From positions 4,380,001 to 4,444,000 of the forward strand of contig NZ_WOXS01000002.1 in the NCBI RefSeq assembly GCF_009852415.1: DNA of 64,000 nt. Direction: 5' to 3'. Of this stretch, positions 56,695-64,000 are shown in pieces. The position numbers and the translations under genes are program-made. The notes beneath the pieces were generated by a model that had not been told where the DNA came from, did not search any database, and saw only the letters and a program-made list of their open reading frames with translations. The first letter of the stretch is position 1. Each line of letters opens with the position of its first letter. The stretch is from Streptomyces sp. Tu 3180. GTDB lineage: Bacteria > Actinomycetota > Actinomycetes > Streptomycetales > Streptomycetaceae.

Positions 56695-57596
56695 ATGGCT
56701 GACCCGCAGTCTAACGCGCGCCTGCGCGCCGACGCCGGAGCTCCGACCTCCGGGGTGATCCACGTCCGCACCCGGCTCACCGCCGACTTCACCGTGATCT
56801 CCAACGCCCTCGCCCAGCGGCGCGGCAGCGCGGTCGCGGTCGGCGTCGCGGTCTACATCCTCCCGCTGCCCACCGGCACCCCCGTGACCATCGCCGCCCT
56901 GTGCGCGCACTTCACCGAGGGCGAGATCCTGATCTCGCGGGCGCTCAGGGAGCTGGAGGCCGCCGGGTACCTGGAGCGCCGCCGCGAGCGCCTGCCCTCG
57001 GGGCGGATCCGCACCCGGACGTACTTCCACGACGTCCCCGGCGGCACCCTCCACCCGGGCCCGGACGGGCCCCTGGACCGCCGAAGCCGTCCCCGCCCCG
57101 GAAGCCGCCCGCGGCCGAGCGCGCCACGTCCTCTCCGGCGGCCGTCACGGAAGCGGCGCCCGCTCCCGCCGCGGACCGGCCGCAGGAGCCGGCGTCACTC
57201 TCCGACGCGGACCCGCAGGCGGTCACCGTCCTGGCCTCCCTCCGCCGCGTCGATCCGCGTCTCGTCCTGTCCGAGCGGGAGGCCGTGCGTCTGGCACCGG
57301 CCGTCACCGCGTGGCTGGCGGCCGGTGTCGCCCCCTCCCGGATCATCACGGAGATCACGACCCGACTTCCCGAACGCCTCCTGACCCGTCCGGCGGGCAT
57401 CCTCGCCTTCCGCCTCCGGGAGACGCCCCTGCCCGCACCGCCCCCGACCCCGTTCCCGCCGGGTTCCGGCCACCCGGCCGTACCGCCCTTCCAGACCTGT
57501 GACGGTTGCGAGCGCGCCTTCCGCGCACCGGAACCCGGGCCCTGTCGGGACTGCCGGGGCCGTCTCGCCGGGGGTCTTGTCCGTGCGGCCTGCTGA
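56695..57596 (+). pseudogene. Helix-turn-helix regulator, frameshifted
   Basis: A streptomycete-type winged-helix protein broken by a frame change. The first part (about 120 residues) reads MADPQSNARLRADAGAPTSG, then VTIAALCAHFTEGEILISRA and LRELEAAGYLERRRERLPSG, an intact DNA-binding domain. The C-terminal half is in the -1 frame: VTVLASLRRVDPRLVLSERE, ITEITTRLPERLLTRPAGIL, and a four-Cys zinc-like motif CDGCERAF...CRDC. The change falls in the Pro-rich linker, about 57055-57120, and one extra base would repair it. It could be real or a lost base in a C run. Confidence 0.65.
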
Positions 57597-57690
57597 GCCG
57601 ACGGGCGGGTGTGCGACCGGTCACCGGACGGGAGGCTCGATGTGCGACGGTGCGAAATCCGGCAGCGGACCCGGATGCAGGAGGCGGAGC

Positions 57691-58325
57691 ATGGCCGACC
57701 GGTTCAGGGACGGACTTCTGACTCCTGCGGAAACAGCCCCTCACCTCCAGATTCCGCAGTCGACGCTCATCTCGTGGCTGAGGAGCAGGGCCGCCGGGGC
57801 GCCGCTGGTCCACCAGGGGGAGCCGTTGCGCAAGGGGCAGCCCCCGGTGCCGTTCATCGCGGTGGCCTAGGCGCACGTCCTCCGTTCCCTGCGCACCCGG
57901 GGCTGCGGATGAGCGAGATCAGGGAAGCGGCCGCCGCCGTACGGGACGCCTTCGACACCCCCTACGGCCTCGTCTCGAAGCGGATCGCGACGGACGGCGT
58001 GGACATCTTCGTCGAGCACGGGCTGGGGGACCTCCGCAGGGCCCGGGACGGTCAGGCCCCCATCCGCGAGGTGGTCTCCGACCACCTCCGCCACCTGGAC
58101 CGGGAGCCCGGCGACGACTTCCCCCTCCAGCCTGCGGCTCAGCCAGTACCCGGAACCCGTCCCCGTCGTGATCGATCCGAGGTGCGGTCACGGGAGGCCC
58201 GTCGTGGCCGCCAACCGTGTCGCGGTCAAGGCCATCACGGACCTCCGGCAGACCGGGGAGAACGTCGAGGACATCGCCTACGACTTCGACATGACGCCCG
58301 AGCAGGTCGATGAGCTGTGCCGGGC
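57691..58325 (+). pseudogene. DUF433-type antitoxin gene, degraded
   Basis: The remains of a DUF433 antitoxin. Blocks in three register segments read MADRFRDGLLTPAETAPHLQ, then (after an in-frame TAG at 57868 and a shift near 57899) MSEIREAAAAVRDAFDTPYG with EHGLGDLRRARDGQAPIREV, then (after a second shift near 58120) PVPVVIDPRCGHGRPVVAAN with EDIAYDFDMTPEQVDELC. The last block is the DUF433 signature. AGGAGG still precedes the ATG. One nonsense change and two frameshifts make loss of function certain unless repaired. Confidence 0.7.
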
Positions 58326-58500
58326 CGTGGTGCGCCTTGCCGCCCGAGTTCTTCCTCGACCGCAATCTCGGACGTCGCGTCGCGGAAGGCCTGAAGGCGT
58401 GCGGCTGGACCGTTCACCGCATCGGGACGAGGTCCACCGCCTCGCGTTCTTCCTCCGGCGGGTGGTCGGACATCACCGGCACGGGAGACCGGACCCGCCC
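58322..58500 (+). pseudogene. DUF5615 PIN-like toxin fragment
   Basis: Immediately after the antitoxin remnant, a different frame reads PPEFFLDRNLGRRVAEGLKA followed by CGWTVHRI, the start of DUF5615 (Mut7-C/PIN-like) toxins, and then loses all similarity. The remainder of the toxin is gone, so this is a 5' stump. Together with the antitoxin remnant it shows that a VapBC-like pair once occupied the site. Confidence 0.6.
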
Positions 58501-58590
58501 ACAACCCGTCGTCGCCCGACGGGTTCCTTCCGCGGAGCCCCCCGCGACGCGGGCGCTCCCCCTGCCCGTGAGAAGCACCGCCACCCGCGC

Positions 58591-59775
58591 TCAGCGGGCC
58601 CCCAGGCCCTTCAGGCGCCGTGCCGCCTCCTCCAGGACCGGCCGCTGCTTGCAGAACGCGAACCGCACGAAGGGGGCGCCCGCCTCCCGGTGGTCGTAGA
58701 AGACCGCCGTGGGGATGGCGACGACCCCCGCGCGCTCGGGCAGGGCGCGGCAGAAGGCGACGCCGTCGCTCTCGCCCAGGGGCCGGATGTCGGCGGTGAC
58801 GAAGTACGTGCCGGAGGGCCGGTAGACGGTGAGGCCCGCCTCCTCCAGGCCCGCCGCCAGGACGTCCCGCTTGGCCCGCAGGTCGTCCCGCAGGCCGGTG
58901 AAGTACGCCTCGGGCAGCGCGAGGGCCTCGGCGACCGCGTACTGGAACGGGCCCGCGGAGACGTACGTCAGGAACTGCTTGGCCGAGCGGACCGCCGTCA
59001 CCAGCTCCGGCGCGGCCGTCACCCAGCCGACCTTCCAGCCGGTGAAGGAGAAGGTCTTCCCCGCGCTCGAGATGGTCACGGTCCGCTCGCGCATCCCCGG
59101 GAAGGTCGCCAGCGGCACGTGCTCGGCCCCGTCGAAGACCAGGTGCTCGTACACCTCGTCGGTGACCACCAGCAGGTCGCGCTCCACGGCCAGCGCGGCG
59201 ATCGCCGCCAGCTCCTCGCGGGTCAGGACGGTGCCGGTCGGGTTGTGCGGGGTGTTGACCAGCAGCAGGCGGGTGCGGTCGGTGACGGCGTCGCGCAGTT
59301 CGTCCAGGTCGAGCCGGAAGCGGCCCTCCCGCGGGCGCAGGGTGACGGGGACGCGCCGGCCGCCCGCCATGGCGATGCAGGCGGCGTAGGAGTCGTAGTA
59401 CGGCTCGAGGGCGACCACCTCGTCGCCGGGCTCCACCAGGGCGAGCAGGGCGGCGGCGATCGCCTCGGTGGCGCCGGCGGTGACCAGGACCTCGGTGTCG
59501 GGGTCGAGGGACAGGCCGTAGCGGCGCCACTGGTGCGCGGCGACGGCGGTGCGCAGCTCGGGGACGCCCGGGCCCGGCGGGTACTGGTTGCCGCGGCCGT
59601 CGCGCAGGGCCCGCACGGCCGCCTCCCTGACCTCCTCGGGGCCGTCGGTGTCGGGGAACCCCTGGCCCAGGTTGATGGAGCCCGTCCGCAGGGCCAGGGC
59701 GGACATCTCGGCGAAGATCGTCGTCCCGAACTCGGCGAGCCGGCGGTTCAGCAGGGGGCGCGGGCTGGAGGTCAT
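58591..59775 (-). CDS. PLP-dependent aminotransferase, class I/II
   Basis: A 394-residue fold-type I aminotransferase. Visible features are LGQGFPDTDGPEEVREAAVR near the N-terminus, the substrate-loop NTPHNPTG (about 175-182), the DEVYEHL turn with the PLP-binding Asp and Tyr, and the Schiff-base Lys in SSAGKTFSFTGWKVGW (about 232-247). It groups with the kynurenine/methionine aminotransferases (YbdL/KAT type); the amino donor is not certain. ATG 59775 has AGGA 8 nt upstream; ATG 59784 is possible. Confidence 0.88.
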   Translation of the reverse strand: MTSSPRPLLNRRLAEFGTTIFAEMSALALRTGSINLGQGFPDTDGPEEVREAAVRALRDGRGNQYPPGPGVPELRTAVAAHQWRRYGLSLDPDTEVLVTAGATEAIAAALLALVEPGDEVVALEPYYDSYAACIAMAGGRRVPVTLRPREGRFRLDLDELRDAVTDRTRLLLVNTPHNPTGTVLTREELAAIAALAVERDLLVVTDEVYEHLVFDGAEHVPLATFPGMRERTVTISSAGKTFSFTGWKVGWVTAAPELVTAVRSAKQFLTYVSAGPFQYAVAEALALPEAYFTGLRDDLRAKRDVLAAGLEEAGLTVYRPSGTYFVTADIRPLGESDGVAFCRALPERAGVVAIPTAVFYDHREAGAPFVRFAFCKQRPVLEEAARRLKGLGAR

Positions 59776-59923
59776 GACGGCCATCCTGCGCCGAAGCTCT
59801 GGACTTCCTCAACTCTGCTTTGGGCCGCGCGGGCGGTGGGCATCTCCCGGTCACGCACGTGAGCGAGGCACCCACGGGGGGCTGCTTCGGGGGATCACGG
59901 GGGATGGAAGGGAGGGCGACGCC

Positions 59924-60250
59924 ATGGTCGTCGGCATCGTCGTGACTCTGGTCTTCGCACTGTTCGTCGCGCTGGTCGTGACCGCGGCCCGCAGGGCCGC
60001 GAGCCGGGCGGCGGTCCGCACCCGGACGGCCGGCGGCCGCGCCGGATCGTCCAGGAGCCGTCGCGACGGCGGTGACAGCGGCGGCAGCGGCGGCGGCAGC
60101 GACAGCAGCTGGTGGGCGGGCGGCGGAGCCGTCACCGCGTCCTGCGGCTCGTCGTCCGACAGCGGCTCCGGCGGCTCGTCCTGCGGAGGTGGCTCGTCCT
60201 GCGGAGGCGGGTCGTCCTGCGGGGGCGGCGGATGCGGCGGAGGCAGCTGA
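59924..60250 (+). CDS. Small membrane protein with Cys/Gly-repeat tail
   Basis: A 108-residue protein: one N-terminal membrane helix (VVGIVVTLVFALFVALVVTA), a basic Arg-rich stretch, then a Gly/Ser-rich tail ending in tandem SSCGGG units and CGGGGCGGGS with five cysteines. A GGAAGGGAGGG site precedes the ATG. The tail could bind metal or crosslink outside or inside the membrane; no function is known. The repeats are near-perfect at DNA level (CTCGTCCTGCGGAGG copies), so copy number may vary. Confidence 0.65.
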   Translation: MVVGIVVTLVFALFVALVVTAARRAASRAAVRTRTAGGRAGSSRSRRDGGDSGGSGGGSDSSWWAGGGAVTASCGSSSDSGSGGSSCGGGSSCGGGSSCGGGGCGGGS

Positions 60251-60736
60251 CACGGGGCAGCTCGCCCGCACTGCGGGGACGACGCGTCCGCGGCAGCGGG
60301 GTCCGCACCTGGGGCGGGCCCCGCTGCGTTGCCGGGCGGCGGCGGGCGGCGGGCGGCGGGCGGAGGGCGGCGGCCGGCGGGCGGGGGCGGGAGCGACCCG
60401 CGGCGGGCAACGGGGGGACGGGTGACGGGCGGCGGTCCGGTCCCGGGCGGGCGGGAGGGCCGGTGCGGCGGACGGGCGCCCGCCGTCACCACGGGGCGCA
60501 CGCCGGATTGAACAGTTGAGCTGGGGAGTCCCCTACGGGATGGAAAGCCCACGAAGTTGGGTAAAAACGCTGTGGCGGCGCCACCGTTCATGATTCCCTC
60601 TCAAACACCGACGCAGCCCTCGGAATCCCTGCGGATCCTTCCTCCGGCGGACCGGGCTGACGGGCCGCACCCCCCGGTGCGGCCGGGGCGTACGGACCCA
60701 CATCTCCCTCTCCTTGTGCGCTTGCGGAGCCGATCC
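60251..60736. other. Intergenic region with G-rich tract
   Basis: No gene is supported. The stretch 60335-60390 on the plus strand is a run of GGGCGGC-type units with many GGG runs, able to form G-quadruplex structures in principle. The promoter of the DUF2617 gene must lie to its right. Confidence 0.5.
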
Positions 60737-61255
60737 ATGCTCACGACCCTGAACACCGCCTACACCGACACCCGTGCGGCCGACCTCGCCTGGGCCCTGG
60801 GGCGCGAGCCGCTTCCCGCGCTGGCCACCCTCGACCTCGAACTGACCGGCGCGAAGCTCCAGTTGAGGCTCCTCGGCGCGTCCCACCAGGTGCTGCTGGA
60901 GGAGGAGCGCGGCCTGTGCTCGGAGACGGTGGCGTGCATTCCGGGCAGCAGCACGCCCCTTCCGCTGGGCGTGGCCAAGCGGGTGAACGACTGGGAGTAC
61001 GAGTTCGCCGCCCGGGTGGAGATCCTCTCCCCGGGCTCCTTCGCGGGCCGTGCGCAGGAGTTGCTCGCGCTGGTCTCCGACCATCCGCAGGGCCTCGCCG
61101 GGGTCTTCCCCGGCAGTCCGCACGCGTTCACCGCGATGCTCGCCCAGCACCACGAGGGCCAGGTCCACTGGCGGACCTGGCACGCCTACCCGCAGGACGG
61201 TCAGCTGGTGGCGACCCGGACGAAGGTGGGGACGCGCGGGGGAGCGGAGCGGTGA
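60737..61255 (+). CDS. DUF2617 family protein
   Basis: A 172-residue soluble protein of the DUF2617 family, which has no defined role. It opens MLTTLNTAYTDTRAADLAWA and contains LQLRLLGASHQVLLEEERGL, YEFAARVEILSPGSFAGRAQ and the C-terminal QVHWRTWHAYPQDGQLVATR strand-rich part. It precedes a membrane spermidine-synthase-like gene on the same strand, 132 bp away. The ATG is set by the conserved start; the ribosome site is weak. Confidence 0.75.
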   Translation: MLTTLNTAYTDTRAADLAWALGREPLPALATLDLELTGAKLQLRLLGASHQVLLEEERGLCSETVACIPGSSTPLPLGVAKRVNDWEYEFAARVEILSPGSFAGRAQELLALVSDHPQGLAGVFPGSPHAFTAMLAQHHEGQVHWRTWHAYPQDGQLVATRTKVGTRGGAER

Positions 61256-61336
61256 GGGACCGGTGCGCGGAGCCCGCGGTCGCGTGTCCCGGCGGATCCG
61301 TCGCCCGTACCGGCATGGGGCGAGCGTAAACAAACA

Positions 61337-61348
61337 CCACACGTGTGG
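61337..61348. promoter_or_regulatory. Palindrome CCACACGTGTGG upstream of the synthase gene
   Basis: A perfect 12-bp palindrome centred 45 bp before the GTG of the spermidine-synthase-like gene, followed by TGACGTAACGTC. Possible operator; no regulator identified. Confidence 0.35.
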
Positions 61349-61387
61349 GTGACGATGCGCACCGGAGGCGTGACGTAACGTCGCAGG

Positions 61388-63052
61388 GTGATCGAACCGC
61401 AGGCCCCCGCCCCGCCCGGATCCGCGCAGTCCGGGGACGGGCCGTGCGGCCCCGGCGGCGGCCCCGTGCGGCTGCCCGTGCGGCAGGGCACCGGGCGGTT
61501 CCTGGTCCTCGCGGGCGTGTTCGTCTGCGCGGCCTGCGGACTCGTGTACGAGCTCGAACTGGTCGCGCTGGCGACGTACCTGATGGGCGACTCGGTCACC
61601 CAGGCGTCCGTCGTGCTGTCCGTGATGGTCTTCGCGATGGGCGTCGGATCCCTGGCCGCGAAACGGCTGTGCCGGCACGCGGCGGCCGGGTTCGGCGCCG
61701 TCGAGGCCGTGCTCGCCCTCGTCGGCGGGTGCAGCGCGATGGCCCTGTACGCCGTCTTCGCCTGGACCGGCGACTGGGGCGGCGCCTGGGCGAGCGGCCC
61801 GCGCGTCCTGCTGGTCGCCTTCTCCCTCGCCACCGGACTGCTGATCGGCGCCGAGGTCCCGCTGCTGATGGAGCTGATCCAGCGGATCCGCCGGCAGGAC
61901 GCGGGCGGTGCGGTGGCCGACCTGTTCGCCGCGGACTACGTCGGCGCGCTCGTCGGCGGCCTCGCCTTCCCCTTCCTCCTCCTGCCGTTCCTCGGCCAGC
62001 TGACCGGCGCGCTGATCACCGGCGCCGTCAACGCCGCCGTCGGCGGCGCGCTGGTGCTCGGCCTCTTCCGGCAGGACCTCACCCGCCGCGCCCGTCTGCT
62101 GCTGGTGGTCACCAACACCTGCGTGCTCACCGTCCTCGCCTCGGCCGCCGTCCTCGTCGACGACTTCGAACACGCCGCCCGGCACGCCCTGTACGGCCCG
62201 GACGTGCGGGTGGCGCTGCAGACCGGCGTCCAGGAGGTGGTGCTCACCGGCGGCCGGGACGGCCGGCCGCTGGACCTGTACCTCGACGGGCGGCTGCGGA
62301 TCAGCGGCCGGGACGCGCCGCGGTACCACGAGGCCCTGGTGCACCCCGCGATGGCCGGGCCGCACGCCCGCGTGCTCGTCCTCGGCGGCGGCGACGGGCT
62401 GGCCGCCCGCGAGGTGCTGCGCCATCCCGGCGCGCACCGGGTCGACGTCGTCGGGGTCGACGCGGGCGTGGTGCGGCTGGCCCGACGCGACCCGGCGCTG
62501 TCCGCGCTGAACGGGCACGCCCTCGACGACCCCCGCGTGCGCGTGAGCGCCGAGGACGCCTTCGACTGGCTGCGCGGGGCGCCCCCGGCGGCGTACGACG
62601 TGGTCGTCTCGGACCTGCCGCACCCCGGGGTCACCACCAGCACCAAGCTGTACTCGCAGGAGTTCTACGGCCTGGCCCGGCGCGTCCTGAAACCCGGCGG
62701 GCGGCTCGTGGTGCACGGCGGCCCGGTGGCGTCCCGCCCCCACGACTTCTGGACGGTGGAGACGACCGTGCGCGCGGCCGGTTTCCGCACCGCCCCGTAC
62801 CGCACGCGCGGCCGGCTCGCCGACGCCGCCGCCGGTCCCGGCCGCATCCCCGCGGACACCGGCCGCGCCCACCGCGACTGGGGCTTCGTCCTGGCCGCCC
62901 GCACGGACCCCGAACTGCGCCTCGACCCGTCCGGGCCGCGTCCGCGCACGCTCACCGACGCCTCCCTCGCGGCGGACGCCCGGGCCGCCGCGCGCACCCG
63001 CGTGCCCGGCCTGCCGCCGTCCACGCTGGTGCACCCCCGGTACGCCCGCTGA
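61388..63052 (+). CDS. Membrane spermidine-synthase-like protein
   Basis: A 554-residue fusion. The first 240 residues have seven or so membrane helices. The C-terminal domain (about 270-520) is a spermidine-synthase fold with [40 protein letters not shown] and [20 protein letters not shown], and the catalytic region [20 protein letters not shown]. This matches actinobacterial membrane-anchored SpeE proteins, whose substrate is uncertain; aminopropyl transfer to putrescine is the classical reaction. GTG 61388 starts the conserved part. Confidence 0.85.
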   Translation: MIEPQAPAPPGSAQSGDGPCGPGGGPVRLPVRQGTGRFLVLAGVFVCAACGLVYELELVALATYLMGDSVTQASVVLSVMVFAMGVGSLAAKRLCRHAAAGFGAVEAVLALVGGCSAMALYAVFAWTGDWGGAWASGPRVLLVAFSLATGLLIGAEVPLLMELIQRIRRQDAGGAVADLFAADYVGALVGGLAFPFLLLPFLGQLTGALITGAVNAAVGGALVLGLFRQDLTRRARLLLVVTNTCVLTVLASAAVLVDDFEHAARHALYGPDVRVALQTGVQEVVLTGGRDGRPLDLYLDGRLRISGRDAPRYHEALVHPAMAGPHARVLVLGGGDGLAAREVLRHPGAHRVDVVGVDAGVVRLARRDPALSALNGHALDDPRVRVSAEDAFDWLRGAPPAAYDVVVSDLPHPGVTTSTKLYSQEFYGLARRVLKPGGRLVVHGGPVASRPHDFWTVETTVRAAGFRTAPYRTRGRLADAAAGPGRIPADTGRAHRDWGFVLAARTDPELRLDPSGPRPRTLTDASLAADARAAARTRVPGLPPSTLVHPRYAR

Positions 63053-63123
63053 GCCCCTGCCGCCCCGGGCACCGACGCGCCGCGACTTCGCGCCGACGGG
63101 GGTACAGCCCGGCGCCGCCTGGG

Positions 63124-63129
63124 TAGGCT
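63124..63129 (+). promoter_or_regulatory. -10 box of the CoxG-like gene
   Basis: TAGGCT ends 8 nt before the ATG at 63138, with no ribosome site between them. The transcript is probably leaderless or nearly so. No good -35 is visible. Confidence 0.4.
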
Positions 63130-63137
63130 CCGCAACC

Positions 63138-64000
63138 ATGGAGCACGAGGTGTTCGTTCCGGTCGAGGTGGAGCGGCTCAGGGAGGTGCTGGACGACCCC
63201 GCGAGGGTCGCCCGGGCGGTGCCCGGGCTCCAGCACGACGCCGGTGCCCCCGACCCCGTCGCCGGCCGGCTGAAGATCCGCGTCGGCGGCCACTCCGTCA
63301 CCTACCGGGGCGCCCTGCGGGTGTCCGGGCGGGACGACGGTTCCTACGCCGTCGAGGGCGACGCGGCGGAGACCCGCGGCACCGGCTCGGTGAAGCTGGC
63401 GCTGCGGCTGCGCCTGCGGGAGGCGGAGGGCGGCACCGTCCTCACCGTCGACGGCACGGCGACGGCCGACGGCCGGATCACGGACCTCCCGGCGGACGCG
63501 GTGGCCTCGGCGGTCTCCCGCCTGTGGGACCGTTTCGCGGGGAACCTGGGCACGGTGGCGGCGGATCGGGGGACGGACGCACCCGACGGCGCGGCCCCGG
63601 AACCGGCCGGCGCGGCCCCCGGCCCGGAGTCGCCGGAGCTCCTGGCGGCGGGGGACTTCGAACCACGGGCCACCGACGACTTCGAGACCACCCCGGACGC
63701 GGACGACGCCCCGCCCCCCGCGCCCCGGCCGGCGGAACCCGCCGAGCCCGCCGAGGAGCCCGCCCCGGACCTCCCCTCCGTCTTCGGCACGGAGGTCCCC
63801 CCGCCCGCCCCCGGCCCCGCCGCCGGGGAGGAGGGCGACTCCGTCGCCGAGGCGGCCCACGCCCGGCGGACGATGATCGGCCGCAGCGCCGAGGAGGTGG
63901 ACCACGCCCCGCCGCGCGGCCGGTACGCCCCCGTCCCGGCCCCCCAGACCGTCTCGCCCCGCAGCCCCCTGCGCTGGGCGGCCCCGGCGGCGGCGTTCGC
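63138..64000 (+). CDS. CoxG/SRPBCC family protein (partial, runs off window)
   Basis: At least 287 codons, open to the window edge. The first 145 residues are the SRPBCC/CoxG fold: MEHEVFVPVEVERLREVLDD, PARVARAVPGLQHDAG, KIRVGGHSVTYRGALRVSGR and the helix AVASAVSRLWDRFAGNLG. A long acidic Pro/Ala/Glu-rich linker follows (about 155-265), and RSPLRWAAPAAAFA at the edge may begin a membrane helix. In carboxydotrophs CoxG anchors CO dehydrogenase; in streptomycetes its role is unclear. Confidence 0.8.
   Translation, partial: MEHEVFVPVEVERLREVLDDPARVARAVPGLQHDAGAPDPVAGRLKIRVGGHSVTYRGALRVSGRDDGSYAVEGDAAETRGTGSVKLALRLRLREAEGGTVLTVDGTATADGRITDLPADAVASAVSRLWDRFAGNLGTVAADRGTDAPDGAAPEPAGAAPGPESPELLAAGDFEPRATDDFETTPDADDAPPPAPRPAEPAEPAEEPAPDLPSVFGTEVPPPAPGPAAGEEGDSVAEAAHARRTMIGRSAEEVDHAPPRGRYAPVPAPQTVSPRSPLRWAAPAAAF

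Overview
The window is high-GC actinobacterial DNA and reads as Streptomyces chromosome: G/C-rich third codon positions, frequent GTG starts, TAG/TAT-type -10 boxes, a dnaK-grpE-dnaJ-hspR operon with HAIR operators, and many streptomycete-typical conserved proteins. No species can be named from the sequence alone.

Region 1 (1-7.1 kb) is ordinary chromosome: an MctP-like solute symporter, a TetR regulator whose 24-bp operator also sits upstream of a peroxiredoxin gene (carrying an apparent 1-nt deletion), a TauE/SafE exporter, a DUF1232 protein, a ChrB N-domain protein, an ABM-fold protein and a GNAT acetyltransferase.

Region 2 (7.3-30.9 kb) is an accreted integrative element of the actinomycete AICE (pSAM2-like) class. 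A 49-bp direct repeat of the 3' part of tRNA-Gly(CCC) bounds it (7819-7867 and 30864-30912), and the intact tRNA is rebuilt at the right end. The right part is the core: two GntR regulators with their own operators, an FtsK-type DNA translocase, Spd-like small membrane proteins, an HUH replication initiator, Xis and Int. The left part is defence cargo: a complete Type I restriction system (hsdM-hsdS-hsdR) and two AIPR-family proteins (one frameshifted), then a DUF1152 gene coupled to a small ORF. Left of the left att lies a wrecked integrase of the same family, and between the two AIPR genes lies a tRNA-Arg(CCT) 3' fragment. Paired TCTGGCACG repeats with 11-bp spacing lie beside all three att-like sites, so several related elements have piled up here. 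A large nested inverted repeat (20438-20590) has no assigned role.

Region 3 (31-43.7 kb) is chromosome: dcd, a phosphoribosyltransferase, a STAS protein, a winged-helix protein, a Yip1-like membrane protein, a row of four secreted FG-GAP repeat proteins, an EtfD-like membrane Fe-S oxidoreductase and a glycosyl-1-phosphate-transferase-like membrane protein.

Region 4 (43.8-55.3 kb) is the heat-shock locus: dnaK-grpE-dnaJ-hspR and clpB, both preceded by HspR (HAIR) sites. Between them lie a solitary sugar-binding lipoprotein, two LuxR-type paralogues, and a small exported protein with three NTQWP repeats coupled to a Rieske-like protein lacking the iron-sulfur ligands. That cassette is the best candidate here for an undescribed system.

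Region 5 (55.4-64 kb) holds a YbjN protein, a frameshifted helix-turn-helix protein, remains of a DUF433/DUF5615 toxin-antitoxin pair, a PLP aminotransferase, a Cys/Gly-tailed membrane protein, a DUF2617 protein, a membrane spermidine-synthase-like protein and the start of a CoxG/SRPBCC protein that runs off the end.
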